A stretch of DNA of 38,347 nt from an uncultured Verrucomicrobiae bacterium (lineage in GTDB: Bacteria > Verrucomicrobiota > Verrucomicrobiia > Limisphaerales > AAA164-E04), in NCBI GenBank assembly GCA_943788245.1, contig CALSPN010000053.1, positions 1-38,347 on the forward strand, given 5' to 3'. This document shows, piece by piece, positions 17,838 through 34,366 of the stretch; the stretch's first letter is position 1; each line of letters opens with the position of its first letter. The notes under the pieces are model-generated. The model made no database searches, was not told the DNA's origin, and saw only the letters and a program-made list of their open reading frames with translations. Both the position numbers and the translations under genes were made by a program.

Positions 17838-20016
17838 TCAGGATCGAGCTGCCACAGGCATGATCGAATCCAAAAGTGTATTTACGATGCTTGTAGGCAC
17901 CTGTTCAAATTTATCAGGCTCCATAGAGTATGAAGCGCGGCCTTTGCTCAGAGAGCGAACAGCAGTGGCGTAACCGAACATTTCAGCCAAGGGAACTTCG
18001 GAGTTAAGGATAGTCGCCTGAGGCTTGCTATCGATACTGATTATCTTGCCTCTTCTGCGATTCAAATCGCCGAGAATATCACCCTGATGCTCATCGGGAG
18101 TGGTCACTTCCACTTTCATCACAGGCTCCAATAATACCAAGGAAGCCTTTTTGGCCGCTTCTTTGAATGCGAAAATTCCGGCCATTTTAAAAGCGAGTTC
18201 GTTGGAGTCAACTTCATGAAAACTTCCGTCAACAAGCTGCACTGATACATCCACCATTGGGTAATTCGCAAGCACTCCGCCCGAAATCACGTCTTCGATG
18301 CCCGAGATGACTGCTGGTATAAATTCCTTGGGAATGACACCACCTACAATCTTGTTGTCGATGGTAACACCCTTTCCACGTTCAGCCGGTTGAACGTTAA
18401 TGACAGCATGACCGTATTGCCCTCGTCCACCCGATTGACGAACAAACTTACCTTCAGCTGATGCATTCTTAGTGATCGTTTCGCGATAGGCGATTTGAGG
18501 GACTCCAGCGTTGGCATCAACTTTGAACTCACGCAGCAGGCGATCACGAATAATTTCCAGGTGCAGCTCGCCCATCCCTGCGATAATCAGCTGCCCAGTC
18601 TCCTCATTGGTGAAACAACGGAAAGTTGGATCTTCTTCTGATAATCGCTGCAAGCCCTCAGACATTCTCTCGCGATCCAGCTTTCGTTTTTGGTTCAATC
18701 GCCATGGAGATAACAGGTTCAGGAAAGGTCGGAGGCTCTAGACTGATTTCTTTCCCTTGCTTGCATAAAGTATCGCCGGTGGTCACATTTTTGACGCCCA
18801 CAATGGCAACAATGTCACCTGCATAAACAGCATCGCAGTCAGACCGCTTGTCAGCTTGAATCATCAACAGGCGACTTGCCCGTTCTTTTCTTTGAGTGCG
18901 TGTGTTGAGGACGGCTTCTCCTTTTTTGAGGGTCCCTCGGTAAACACGCATAAAAACTAATTTACCGACGAATGGATCGGTCCAGAGCTTGAAGGCCAAT
19001 CCACAGAATTGACCACTGTCATCGGTCCTTATTTCAACTTCCTCATCGTTGTCTAGATCAGTCCCGACCGCAGAGGGAACGTCAACAGGTGAAGGTAAGT
19101 AATCTACGACGGCATCAACGACAGCGTGGACTCCCTTGTTTTTGAATGCAGAGCCACCCAGAACCGGCACCAATTCCATTGAGCAGGTCAAGCGCCTGAT
19201 TGCTGCTTTGAGAATGCAGGAGTCGATCGGTAGCTCATTTACTACCAGTTCCATCACAGCATCGTCTTTATCTGCGACAGCTTCCAACAACTCACGATAA
19301 GCAGCTTCAGCACGTTCCTTGTGATCTGCAGGAACAGCCGTGACTTCATATTTAAGGCCACTAGGATCATCTTCGTCATAGATGATTGCTTTTTGGCTTA
19401 CGACATCTATCACCCCTTTAAGCTGATCTTCCGTCCCAAGTGGCAGTGAGATGGGGTAAGCATAAGCGCCCAACTTGTGACGCATGTCGCTGACAGCGTT
19501 GTCAAAATCAGCGCCAGTACGATCCATCTTATTGACAAAAGCAATGCGAGGCACACCGTATTTTGTTGCCTGTCGCCAAACTGTTTCTGATTGAGGCTGC
19601 ACCCCAGCAACACCACAGAAAACAGCAACCGCACCGTCGAGGACACGCATGGAACGTTCTACCTCAGCAGTGAAATCAACGTGCCCGGGAGTATCAATAA
19701 TATTGATACGGTGAGGTACGTTGACGAAAGTTTTGAGCAATCCGTCATCAGCCTGCTTCCAGAAACAGGTAATGGCAGCGGATGTAATGGTGATACCACG
19801 CTCTTTCTCTTGCGACATCCAGTCAGTGACCGTATCTCCATCATGGACTTCACCCATTTTGTGAATCAGCCCAGTATAGAATAATATACGCTCAGTCGTG
19901 GTGGTTTTGCCTGCGTCAATATGAGCGGCAATACCAATGTTGCGAGTACGCTCCAAGGAGTATTCGCGGTCAGGCGAATTCAGCTGAGATCTTTGCTCTG
20001 TAGCTGCCGTACTCAT
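17838..20016 (-). CDS. fusA: elongation factor G (one frameshift)
   Basis: EF-G is the GTPase that drives translocation and, with RRF, ribosome recycling. G1 [16 protein letters not shown], switch I with [14 protein letters not shown]3 DTPGHVDFT and G4 NKMD are intact. Later domains include [18 protein letters not shown] and [18 protein letters not shown]. The frame breaks near 18685 where GCTGGATCGCGAG carries an extra G; removing it gives [17 protein letters not shown]. Repaired length is about 725 aa. Unlike EF-Tu in this window, its switch I follows the RGITI consensus. Between rpsG (77-nt gap with a terminator-like hairpin) and rpsJ. Confidence 0.95.
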
Positions 20017-20035
20017 TCAGTTATATATCAGTAGA

Positions 20036-20076
20036 GAATAAAAAGCCCCGTGTTAGTTCAATGAACCGTCCGGGGC
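20036..20076 (-). terminator. intrinsic terminator or attenuator between rpsG and fusA
   Basis: Minus-strand GCCCCG and CGGGGC arms enclose a 20-nt loop holding a smaller stem (GTTCATTGAAC), followed at once by TTTTTATT. This is the form of a Rho-independent terminator on the operon strand, in the 77-nt rpsG-fusA gap. As fusA and everything downstream must be expressed, partial termination or control is more likely than a full stop. Confidence 0.65.
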
Positions 20077-20093
20077 AAAATTGTGTTGAGTTA

Positions 20094-20567
20094 TTACCAA
20101 CGAAAATGTGCGAATGCCTTGTTTGATTGAGCCATTTTATGCACTTCATCTCGTCGGCGGATAGATGCGCCTTGTCCCTGATACGCATCCATGATTTCGT
20201 TAGCCAAGGCCTCAGCCATCGGAACACCTTTTCTTGAATTCGCAAATCGAACAATCCACCGCATGGCAAGGGCGTTTTGGCGGTCCGATGGGACTTCCAT
20301 GGGGACTTGATAAGTGGCACCACCCACACGTCTCGGCTTCACTTCCAAACGAGGTTTGGCATTGTCTACCGCACGTTGCAATAGATCTAATGGGTTGGTG
20401 GCAGGGTTTTTCTCACCCAAAGTGTCCATTGCTCCATACACGACCTTCTGGGCGATACTTTTCTTACCCTGAATCATGAGGATGCTCACGAGGCGTGCAA
20501 CCAAGGTGCTCCCGTATTTGGGATCGGCGACTTGCTTGCGCTTTACTGCTCTACGACGTCTTGACAT
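20094..20567 (-). CDS. rpsG: 30S ribosomal protein S7
   Basis: 157 aa. Nucleates the 30S head and lines the E site; in E. coli it represses the str operon. MSRRRRAVKRKQVADPKYGS, then VKPRRVGGATYQVPMEV and the terminal AQSNKAFAHFRW are intact. 25 nt after rpsL. Confidence 0.97.
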   Translation of the reverse strand: MSRRRRAVKRKQVADPKYGSTLVARLVSILMIQGKKSIAQKVVYGAMDTLGEKNPATNPLDLLQRAVDNAKPRLEVKPRRVGGATYQVPMEVPSDRQNALAMRWIVRFANSRKGVPMAEALANEIMDAYQGQGASIRRRDEVHKMAQSNKAFAHFRW

Positions 20568-20592
20568 AGGATCAATTCAAAAATCTCTTAAA

Positions 20593-20973
20593 TTACTTCT
20601 TATCTTTAGGGCGCTTAACACCGTACTTTGAACGGCTTACACGTCTTTTTTCAACACCGTTTGCATCCAGTGTTCCGCGCACCACGTGGTAGCGCACGCC
20701 AGGCAAATCCTTTACACGTCCACCACGCACCAAAACGATGCTGTGTTCCTGCAGATTATGGCCCTCATCAGGAATGTAGGCAATTACCTCATATCCGTTG
20801 GTCAGACGCACTTTAGCGACTTTCCGCATCGCGGAGTTTGGCTTTTTGGGCGTTCGGGTCATAACCTGCACGCATACCCCCCGCCGAAACGGACAGTTCT
20901 CCAAAGCCGGTGAACTCGACTTTTCTTTGATCTTTTTTCGTCCTTTACGGACAAGCTGATTAATCGTTGGCAT
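20593..20973 (-). CDS. rpsL: 30S ribosomal protein S12
   Basis: 126 aa. Decoding centre protein. [20 protein letters not shown], then [20 protein letters not shown] and [19 protein letters not shown]. Lysines matching E. coli 42/43 and 87/88 are unchanged, so no known streptomycin-resistance substitution is visible. First gene of the str part; a promoter-like pair lies upstream in the 127-nt gap after rpoC. Confidence 0.97.
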   Translation of the reverse strand: MPTINQLVRKGRKKIKEKSSSPALENCPFRRGVCVQVMTRTPKKPNSAMRKVAKVRLTNGYEVIAYIPDEGHNLQEHSIVLVRGGRVKDLPGVRYHVVRGTLDANGVEKRRVSRSKYGVKRPKDKK

Positions 20974-21033
20974 TTGCGTATTTGTTTAAATTCCAAAAGG
21001 CCCAATTTCTGCTTCCTGAGAAATGGAGGGCAG

Positions 21034-21061
21034 ATATTAGCAAAGGGCTTACTCCTTGCAA
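21034..21061 (-). promoter_or_regulatory. possible sigma-70-type promoter before rpsL
   Basis: Minus-strand TTGCAA (21061-21056), 16 nt, then TAATAT (21039-21034): four of six matches to each consensus element. It lies in the 127-nt rpoC-rpsL gap, the largest break before the str genes, and could give them their own transcript. Sequence match only. Confidence 0.4.
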
Positions 21062-21100
21062 GAGATTATTTGAAATATTTTTAAAGATGATTTTTTAGTT

Positions 21101-25233
<4,133 letters not shown>

Positions 25234-25285
25234 TCATGGGTGTACTTTGAAATCAATTTGTTTCAGTTTTTTCCGATCCCCTTAA

Positions 25286-29121
<3,836 letters not shown>

Positions 29122-29124
29122 GGT

Positions 29125-29130
29125 CACCTT
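29125..29130 (-). promoter_or_regulatory. ribosome binding site of rpoB
   Basis: AAGGTG on the minus strand just upstream of ATG 29121. It decides between this start and the in-frame ATG 48 nt further upstream. Confidence 0.55.
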
Positions 29131-29194
29131 GTATATTCTGTTCTTACTCGGGGAACCTTTATTCCCCATTACTATTTTTCAGGAGACGAAACAG

Positions 29195-29228
29195 GTCCGC
29201 AGCTCTCAATACTTGAGTGCTTGCGGAC
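29195..29228 (-). other. stem-loop in the rplL-rpoB spacer
   Basis: On the minus strand GTCCGCA and TGCGGAC form a 7-bp stem enclosing a second stem, CTCAA with TTGAG. No T tract follows, so an RNA processing or attenuation element fits better than a terminator. In E. coli this same spacer holds an attenuator and an RNase III site. Confidence 0.6.
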
Positions 29229-29242
29229 TTGCTGAAATAAGT

Positions 29243-29264
29243 TTTGACAATTTTAGCTGTCAAA
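29243..29264 (-). other. second stem-loop in the rplL-rpoB spacer
   Basis: Minus-strand TTTGACA, an 8-nt loop and TGTCAAA make a perfect 7-bp stem, upstream of the larger hairpin at 29195-29228. The 227-nt spacer thus holds at least two strong hairpins, plus a GGGGAA/TTCCCC pair near 29142-29166. Confidence 0.5.
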
Positions 29265-29348
29265 TGAGTTTACCAGTGAAGGGAAACTCAAAGTGTCTTG
29301 GACGCGGATGCAGAATTATTATTCATACTTCCGCGCCCTAGAAAGGTT

Positions 29349-29735
29349 CTATTTCAATTCAACGGTCGCGCCGGTTTCTTCCAGCTTCTTCTTGGCTCCT
29401 TCGGCTTCATCCTTACTCACCGCTTCGAGCAGTGTAGTAGGTGCGCTTTCAACCAACTTTTTGGCGTCTGCAAGACCAAGACCCGCTTTGACCTCGCGGA
29501 CAGCCTTAATCACAGGGATCTTCTTGTCGCCAGGCACAGTGGCCAGAACAACGTCGAATTCAGTTTTTTCTTCTGCAGCGGCGCCACCACCACCTGCGTC
29601 ACCACCACCAGCAGCAACAGCTACGGGAGCAGCTGCACTGACACCCCATTTTTCTTCTAATTGTTTCACCAAGTCAGCGGCTTCCATAACCGTCAACTGA
29701 CTTAACTCATCGATTAACTTTTCCAAGTCTGCCAT
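29349..29735 (-). CDS. rplL: 50S ribosomal protein L7/L12
   Basis: 128 aa stalk protein that recruits translation GTPases. N-terminal dimerisation helices ([20 protein letters not shown]), an Ala/Gly hinge ([20 protein letters not shown]) and the C-terminal domain with [40 protein letters not shown]. The C-terminal helix residues that bind EF-G and EF-Tu are conserved. Spacers of 126 nt to rplJ and 227 nt to rpoB are long for this block. Confidence 0.97.
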   Translation of the reverse strand: MADLEKLIDELSQLTVMEAADLVKQLEEKWGVSAAAPVAVAAGGGDAGGGGAAAEEKTEFDVVLATVPGDKKIPVIKAVREVKAGLGLADAKKLVESAPTTLLEAVSKDEAEGAKKKLEETGATVELK

Positions 29736-29754
29736 AATATTTTGGTCGTCGTCA

Positions 29755-29766
29755 TTCCGGCCGGAA
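29755..29766. other. 12-bp perfect palindrome in the rplJ-rplL spacer
   Basis: TTCCGGCCGGAA, a perfect palindrome 20 nt upstream of the rplL start. Could be a hairpin nucleus or a dimeric protein site; no more can be said. Confidence 0.4.
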
Positions 29767-29861
29767 GTGAATTATAACCGCTGCCTGCAGTCCGACGTAT
29801 GTATTGTTTCGTTTGTTTGTTAGATTTTCAACAGGAGCGTTCCCATCAAAAGTTGTCTTTG

Positions 29862-30380
29862 TTAAGCATCGCCTTTTTCGCTTTTGGCCTTGAGGACCTG
29901 AGCTAATTGAGTTCCCGGAGTATTGACCAGGGTCGCCAGCTTTTGAGCTGGTGCCTGCACAACACCCACGAGCTTGGCTCGCAGTTCGTCCAGGGACGGA
30001 AGGTCAGCTATTATTTTTACCTGAGATTCATCCAGGCGGCTATCCCCCATGTAAGCAAAACGAATGCTTGGCTTAGAAAATTCAGATTCAAAGTTTTTGA
30101 CTATCTTTGCAGTGGCGCTGATTTCCGCTTCACCCGTAACAACAGCCAGCTGGCCTTTGAGGTCGCCCACCAAATCTTCTTCAAATCCGGCTTCTTTGGC
30201 TGCAATGTTGAAGATCCTGTTTTTGACCACGTGGAGCTCTGCTTTGGTTTCATCCAAACGGTTGCGCAACTCCTCAAATTGATCAACTTTCAGTCCTTGG
30301 TAATCAACGACGATAAAAAAAGGAGAGGCATTCAGCCTTTCAATGTATTCCGCGCTAATGTTCTTTTTTGCTTCTCGCAT
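29862..30380 (-). CDS. rplJ: 50S ribosomal protein L10
   Basis: 172 aa. Base of the stalk that carries L7/L12 dimers; in E. coli the L10-L12 complex represses its own operon at the mRNA leader. ERLNASPFFIVVDYQGLKVD, then AELHVVKNRIFNIAAKEAGF, and the helical C-terminus AQKLATLVNTPGTQLAQVLK that binds L12. Leader before the ATG is only 31 nt from rplA, so any control site would overlap the end of rplA. Confidence 0.97.
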   Translation of the reverse strand: MREAKKNISAEYIERLNASPFFIVVDYQGLKVDQFEELRNRLDETKAELHVVKNRIFNIAAKEAGFEEDLVGDLKGQLAVVTGEAEISATAKIVKNFESEFSKPSIRFAYMGDSRLDESQVKIIADLPSLDELRAKLVGVVQAPAQKLATLVNTPGTQLAQVLKAKSEKGDA

Positions 30381-30411
30381 GATACGTTTAAGATTTTAGG
30401 TGAATCGTTTA

Positions 30412-31117
30412 TTACTCGGATACCGTCTGTTGGATCGCTTTGAGGTCCAGAGGAATTCCAGGGCTCATCGTTGCTGTCAGTGTGCAGGTTAAGACGAAGG
30501 CACCCTTGGAACTGCTGGGTTTGGATTTAAGCACCGCATCGATCAAGGCTTTGACGTTGTCCGACAATTTGTCGGCATCAAAGGAAACTTTACCTACAGG
30601 AACATGCATGTTGGCGGTCTTATCGATTTTGTATTCCACACGACCGGCTTTCACTTCCTTCACAGCTTTGGCTGTGTCTGCGGTGACTGTCCCCTGTTTT
30701 TGGATTGGGCATCAAGCCACGTGGTCCTAAAACCCGGCCGAGCTTACGCACTTCCGCCATGGCTTCGGGTGTAGCTATCGCAACGTCAAAGTCAACCCAG
30801 CCTTCATTACATTTTTTTATGTATTCATCAAATCCAACGTGTTCTGCGCCTGCTGCCTTGGCAGCTTCCTCGGACTCACCTCCCTGGGTAAACACGAGAA
30901 CACGGACATTTTTGCCACTACCATGAGGCAAAGGTACTGTGCCACGCACCATTTGATCGGATTGACGAGGGTCAACTCCAAGCTTCATTGCGATTTCGAC
31001 GGTCTGGTCGAATTTTGTAGCAGGAAACTTCTTGAGAACATCAACAGCCTCGTCAAGCGTGTAACGCTTGCTGGGGTCCACTGATTCCAATGCTTTTCTG
31101 TATCGTTTGCTTGACAT
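30412..31117 (-). CDS. rplA: 50S ribosomal protein L1 (one frameshift)
   Basis: L1 forms the mobile stalk that moves E-site tRNA and, in E. coli, represses rplK-rpl[21 protein letters not shown], then [20 protein letters not shown], and the signature [33 protein letters not shown] (two pieces). An extra G in ACAGGGGACAG near 30702 breaks the frame; the rest is [20 protein letters not shown] to [11 protein letters not shown] 31117 is chosen because it gives the family N-terminus. An in-frame GTG at 31147 has GGGAGA too close to serve well. Confidence 0.94.
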
Positions 31118-31164
31118 TTTTATTGAGCGGTCCAAACGAGCATTCACTCTCCCGCAATTATTGA

Positions 31165-31590
31165 TTAATCTTTGACTTCGATGCCCATGCTCCTTGCGGT
31201 TCCAGCAATAATGTTGAACGCCGCATCTTCGTTACGCGCATTGAGATCCTTGAATTTGGTTTTCACAATTTCGTTCACTTGATCGCGGGTAACTTTGCCA
31301 ACCTTATCTTTATTAGGTATTTTTGAACCGGCTGCGATGCCTGCTGCTTTTTTCAACAATACGGCAGCAGGTGGAGATTTGGTGATGAACGTGAAGGACT
31401 TATCCTGAAAAACGGTAATTACCACGGGAATAATCATACCGGCCTGGTCCTTTGTGCGGGCATTAAACTCTTTGCAGAACCCCATGATGTTGACCCCTTG
31501 CTGACCCAATGCTGGTCCAACAGGAGGAGCCGGATTCGCCTGCCCTGCGGGAATCTGGAGTTTGATAATACCTGTAACTTTTTTTGCCAT
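31165..31590 (-). CDS. rplK: 50S ribosomal protein L11
   Basis: 141 aa. GTPase-centre protein on helices 43/44. The Pro-rich N-terminal domain [20 protein letters not shown] is intact, as are [20 protein letters not shown] and the C-terminal [20 protein letters not shown]. 6 nt after nusG. The prolines targeted by thiostrepton-resistance mutations are unchanged. Confidence 0.97.
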   Translation of the reverse strand: MAKKVTGIIKLQIPAGQANPAPPVGPALGQQGVNIMGFCKEFNARTKDQAGMIIPVVITVFQDKSFTFITKSPPAAVLLKKAAGIAAGSKIPNKDKVGKVTRDQVNEIVKTKFKDLNARNEDAAFNIIAGTARSMGIEVKD

Positions 31591-31596
31591 AATTGA

Positions 31597-32146
31597 TTAA
31601 GATTTTTCGACTTGCCAATACTCAAGCTCGACCGGCGTGTTACGGCCGAATATGTTCACAGTAACCTTCAACTTGCCTCTGTCGGGCTCCACCTCTTCGA
31701 TGACACCACTGAAATTCAGGAAAGGGCCGTCGTTAATTTTGATGGTTTCACCCAGTTCAAAATCTACTTTCGGTTTTTCAGAATCTTCGGCATCTGAAAT
31801 TTGTGCTTTGATGGATTCGATTTCATCGGTGGGTGTAGGCTGAGGATGATCTCCACCAACAAACCCAATGATTCCTTGCGTTTCCCTGATAAAATACCAG
31901 GGGCGATCAATGATTCGCTGTTGGTCGTCCAACAAAATCATTTTGATGAAAACATAACCGGGATAAAGCTTTCTATTTGAAGCTGTCTTCTTTCCATTCC
32001 GGATTTCAACTACTTTTTTCCATAGGAACAAGGATTTCGAGAATAAACTCCTCCATTTCCTCGATCTTCAAACGCTTTTCAAGCGTATCTTTAACCTTCT
32101 GCTCCTGACCGGACAAGGTATGAATGACAAACCATTGGTTTTTCAT
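31597..32146 (-). CDS. nusG: transcription elongation factor NusG (one frameshift)
   Basis: Links RNA polymerase to Rho or to the ribosome. The NGN domain starts MKNQWFVIHTLSGQEQKVKD and continues LYPGYVFIKMILLDDQQRII; the KOW domain is near the C-terminus: GPFLNFSGVIEEVEPDRGKL, ending PVELEYWQVEKS. The frame breaks at a run of six T (A on the coding strand) near 32018-32023, where five would restore VPMEKVVEIRNGKKT. Repaired length is about 182 aa. Between secE (19 nt) and rplK (6 nt), the near-universal order. Confidence 0.95.
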
Positions 32147-32165
32147 GGGCGTTTTCTGAATGAAA

Positions 32166-32417
32166 CTAGAGCAACCAGTCGAGGATAGTCATGACGACAA
32201 CATCCACACCCACAGTGAAAAGTCCAACCACCACCGTGGCAACTAGAACTACGACAGTGGAACCTTTCAGTTCTTCCTTGGACGGCCAACTGCACTTGCG
32301 CAACTCCTCGCGTGTTTCGCCAACGAATCGGGACAAGGCCATTAAGTAGCCCTTATGCCAGAGAAAGGCAAAAAGCGCTCCAATTACTGCGATCCAAATG
32401 ATAAATGAATAATCCAC
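32166..32417 (-). CDS. secE: protein translocase subunit SecE
   Basis: 83 aa with two hydrophobic segments: residues about 4-27, then the core amphipathic stretch RFVGETREELRKCSWPSKEE and a C-terminal membrane helix of about 25 residues. The WPSKEEL motif is the SecE signature. It clamps SecY. The start is GTG at 32417, 17 nt after tRNA-Ser, with no Shine-Dalgarno. The extra N-terminal helix differs from single-span SecE proteins; three-span forms also exist. Confidence 0.93.
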   Translation of the reverse strand: MDYSFIIWIAVIGALFAFLWHKGYLMALSRFVGETREELRKCSWPSKEELKGSTVVVLVATVVVGLFTVGVDVVVMTILDWLL

Positions 32418-32434
32418 GATATTCTAATTCTAAG

Positions 32435-32525
32435 TGGCGGAGGGGGGAGGGATTCGAACCCCCGTTTCGATTTCTCGAAAAGCGGTTTTCAAGACCGCCG
32501 CATTCAACCGCTCTGCCACCCCTCC
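32435..32525 (-). tRNA. tRNA-Ser (UGA)
   Basis: 91-nt class II tRNA with 3' CCA encoded. Acceptor GGAGGGG pairs with CCCCTCC; anticodon stem GCGGT...ACCGC holds TGA with T before and A after; long variable arm with TTTCGAGAAATCGAAA; T loop GGTTCGAATCC. It sits between tRNA-Trp and secE, an unusual addition to this operon. Confidence 0.95.
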
Positions 32526-32550
32526 CGTTTAATTTGTCTAACTTTAATAA

Positions 32551-32626
32551 TGGCAGGGCGGGAGGGACTCGAACCCCCAACCGACGGTTTTGGAGACCGC
32601 TACTCTACCAATTGAGCCACCGCCCT
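32551..32626 (-). tRNA. tRNA-Trp (CCA)
   Basis: 76 nt with encoded 3' CCA. Acceptor AGGGCGG pairs with CCGCCCT; D arm GCTCAATTGGTAGAGT; anticodon loop CTCCAAA gives CCA; T loop GGTTCGAGTCC. tRNA-Trp upstream of secE-nusG is a widely conserved arrangement. Confidence 0.96.
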
Positions 32627-32640
32627 ATTTTGACAGTTTC

Positions 32641-32670
32641 AGGCGTCACCCCAAATTAAGAGTGTCGCCT
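32641..32670 (-). other. imperfect stem-loop upstream of tRNA-Trp
   Basis: Minus-strand AGGCGACAC and GTGACGCCT form a 9-bp stem with one mismatch and a 12-nt loop, between the tuf terminator and tRNA-Trp. Could be a tRNA processing or leader structure. No good promoter was seen between terminator and tRNA. Confidence 0.35.
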
Positions 32671-32671
32671 T

Positions 32672-32714
32672 AAATTTTTAAAAAGGATGATGGCAGTTCT
32701 TACTGCCATCATCC
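32672..32714 (-). terminator. intrinsic terminator after tuf
   Basis: Perfect 13-bp stem GGATGATGGCAGT / ACTGCCATCATCC with a 4-nt loop, followed on the minus strand by TTTTTAAAAATTT. It starts 11 nt after the tuf stop. The clearest terminator in the window; it separates tuf from tRNA-Trp and secE. Confidence 0.9.
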
Positions 32715-32725
32715 GTGTAAATTCC

Positions 32726-33916
32726 CTATTCGACCACGTCAGCAACACGGCCTGCACCAATCGTTCGACCACCTTCACGGATGGCAAAACGCTGAGCTTT
32801 CTCCATTGCAACAGGAGCAATCAACTCAATCTCGACGGATACGTTGTCACCGGGCATCACCATTTCTACACCTTCAGGTAAAGCAACAGTTCCTGTTACA
32901 TCACTTGTGCGGAAGTAGAATTGAGGACGGTAGTTGGTGAAGAATGGAGTATGTCGTCCACCTTCATCCTTGGAAAGCACATAAAGTTCGGCTTTAAATT
33001 TCTTGTGAGGCTTGATGGATCCGGGCTTGGAAAGAACCATACCACGTTCCACGTCAGTCTTTTTGACACCACGCAGGAGAACTCCCACGTTGTCGCCAGC
33101 TGAAGCACTGTCAAGAAGCTTACGGAACATTTCAATGTCAGTAGCAGTGGTTTTACGTGTTTCACGCAGACCTACAATTTCAACCTCTGTCATTTTGAGC
33201 AATTCCCCACGCTCAACACGACCAGTGACAACCGTTCCACGTCCCTCAATATTGAATACATCCTCGATGCACATCAAAAATGGCTTGTCCACCTCACGCT
33301 CAGGCAGGGGCACGTTGGTGTCGATAGCAGTCAATAGATTCTGGATAGCCTCTTCGCCTTCGGGCTTGGCATCCAAAGCGGCAGTAGCACTGCCACGAAC
33401 GATCGCTGCGTCATCTCCGGGAAACTCGTATTTGGACAACAGATCGCGGACTTCCATTTCTACAAGTTCGAGCAATTCTTCGTCATCCACAAGATCACAC
33501 TTGTTCAAGAAAACCACAATCGCCGGAACACCCACCTGACGAGCAAGCAGGATGTGCTCACGAGTCTGGGGCATGGGGCCGTCAGCAGCGCTGACAACCA
33601 AGATAGCTCCGTCCATCTGAGCAGCACCAGTGATCATGTTCTTGACGTAATCAGCGTGCCCTGGACAGTCAACATGAGCGTAATGACGCTCCGTGCTTTC
33701 GTATTCTACGTGAGAAACAGCGATCGTAACGGTTTTTGAATCGTCACGAACGGTACCACCCTTGGTGATATCACTGTATGAGATGGGGGTCGCTAAATCT
33801 CTACGAGATTGAACGGCCACGATAGCGGCTGTCAGAGTGGATTTGCCATGGTCGACATGTCCAATCGTTCCGACATTGACGTGCGGTTTAGTTCTTTGAA
33901 ACGCTTCTTTTGCCAT
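32726..33916 (-). CDS. tuf: elongation factor Tu with variant switch I
   Basis: 396 aa GTPase that delivers aminoacyl-tRNA. G1 [10 protein letters not shown]3 DCPGHADY, G4 NKCD and G5 RGSA are intact, and domains 2 and 3 are complete ([38 protein letters not shown]). Switch I differs: where E. coli has EEKARGITINTSHVEY this protein has [16 protein letters not shown]. The Mg-coordinating Thr (VTI) stays, but Arg58-Gly59 become Lys-Thr. I recall similar sequences in Verrucomicrobia; this is from memory. AAGGA lies 6 nt before the ATG. No frameshift. Only copy here; it heads the block between tRNA-Thr and tRNA-Trp. Confidence 0.97.
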   Translation of the reverse strand: MAKEAFQRTKPHVNVGTIGHVDHGKSTLTAAIVAVQSRRDLATPISYSDITKGGTVRDDSKTVTIAVSHVEYESTERHYAHVDCPGHADYVKNMITGAAQMDGAILVVSAADGPMPQTREHILLARQVGVPAIVVFLNKCDLVDDEELLELVEMEVRDLLSKYEFPGDDAAIVRGSATAALDAKPEGEEAIQNLLTAIDTNVPLPEREVDKPFLMCIEDVFNIEGRGTVVTGRVERGELLKMTEVEIVGLRETRKTTATDIEMFRKLLDSASAGDNVGVLLRGVKKTDVERGMVLSKPGSIKPHKKFKAELYVLSKDEGGRHTPFFTNYRPQFYFRTSDVTGTVALPEGVEMVMPGDNVSVEIELIAPVAMEKAQRFAIREGGRTIGAGRVADVVE

Positions 33917-33922
33917 GCGATT

Positions 33923-33927
33923 TCCTT
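33923..33927 (-). promoter_or_regulatory. ribosome binding site of tuf
   Basis: AAGGA on the minus strand with 6-nt spacing to the ATG. A strong site on a gene that is normally very highly expressed, unlike most ribosomal protein genes here. Confidence 0.75.
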
Positions 33928-33973
33928 AACGATCGTTATTAATAGTTGCCAGTGTGTTTCAGTTACAAATGAA

Positions 33974-34049
33974 TGGAGCCCATGACCGGGCTTGAACCGG
34001 TGACCTCATCCTTACCAAGGATGTGCTCTACCAACTGAGCTACATGGGC
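33974..34049 (-). tRNA. tRNA-Thr (GGU)
   Basis: 76 nt with 3' CCA encoded. Acceptor GCCCATG pairs with CATGGGC; anticodon stem CATCC/GGATG holds GGT; T loop GGTTCAAGCCC. First gene of the minus-strand block, 57 nt before tuf, like the tRNA-Thr before tufB in E. coli. Confidence 0.96.
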
Positions 34050-34366
34050 CTAATCATATCCTCCAATAGGCTCAGAAGCCCAATCTTACCAGACGACAAA
34101 ACACCATAAGCCCCATATCTCTTTTAGCCGGGGTTCATGGCGTTTATCTCTAGTCTATCAGAGGTGGAGGACATTAGGCACCGGAGATCAAGCTGTCAAC
34201 GGGAATTTATAAAAAAAAACACTCCGTCTCAAAACAATTCCCAACCGCCCGGTATCAGCAGATTAATTCGCAATTTCATGTCCCATTCCTCCACTGAATT
34301 TAAGCGTTGAAAAGCACCACTTGGAAGCTACTATTTTGGCGTTCCACCTGAATCAACTCCAAAAAT
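34050..34366. other. divergent intergenic region
   Basis: 317 bp without a gene, between tRNA-Thr (-) and the oxidoreductase (+). It holds a promoter-like pair for the minus strand (34171-34199), a run of nine A after TTTAT near 34208-34219, and no clear Shine-Dalgarno before the plus-strand gene. I see no open frame with family features and no strong terminator. Confidence 0.7.
34171..34199 (-). promoter_or_regulatory. candidate promoter for tRNA-Thr-tuf transcript
   Basis: Perfect TTGACA (34199-34194), 17-nt spacer, then TAATGT (34176-34171; three of six to TATAAT). It would give a leader of about 115 nt before tRNA-Thr. The -35 and spacing are good, the -10 weak. Confidence 0.5.

Noticed and set aside
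20593..20973. Streptomycin-resistance mutation in S12
   Set aside because: Lysines at the 43 and 88 equivalents are wild type.
32627..32725. rpmG (L33) between tuf and tRNA-Trp
   Set aside because: Translated all frames there by eye; only terminator and hairpin sequence, no L33 motif.
34208..34219. A-run in the divergent spacer as a terminator T tract
   Set aside because: No GC-rich hairpin precedes it on either strand; it may rather be an UP-like or bent element.
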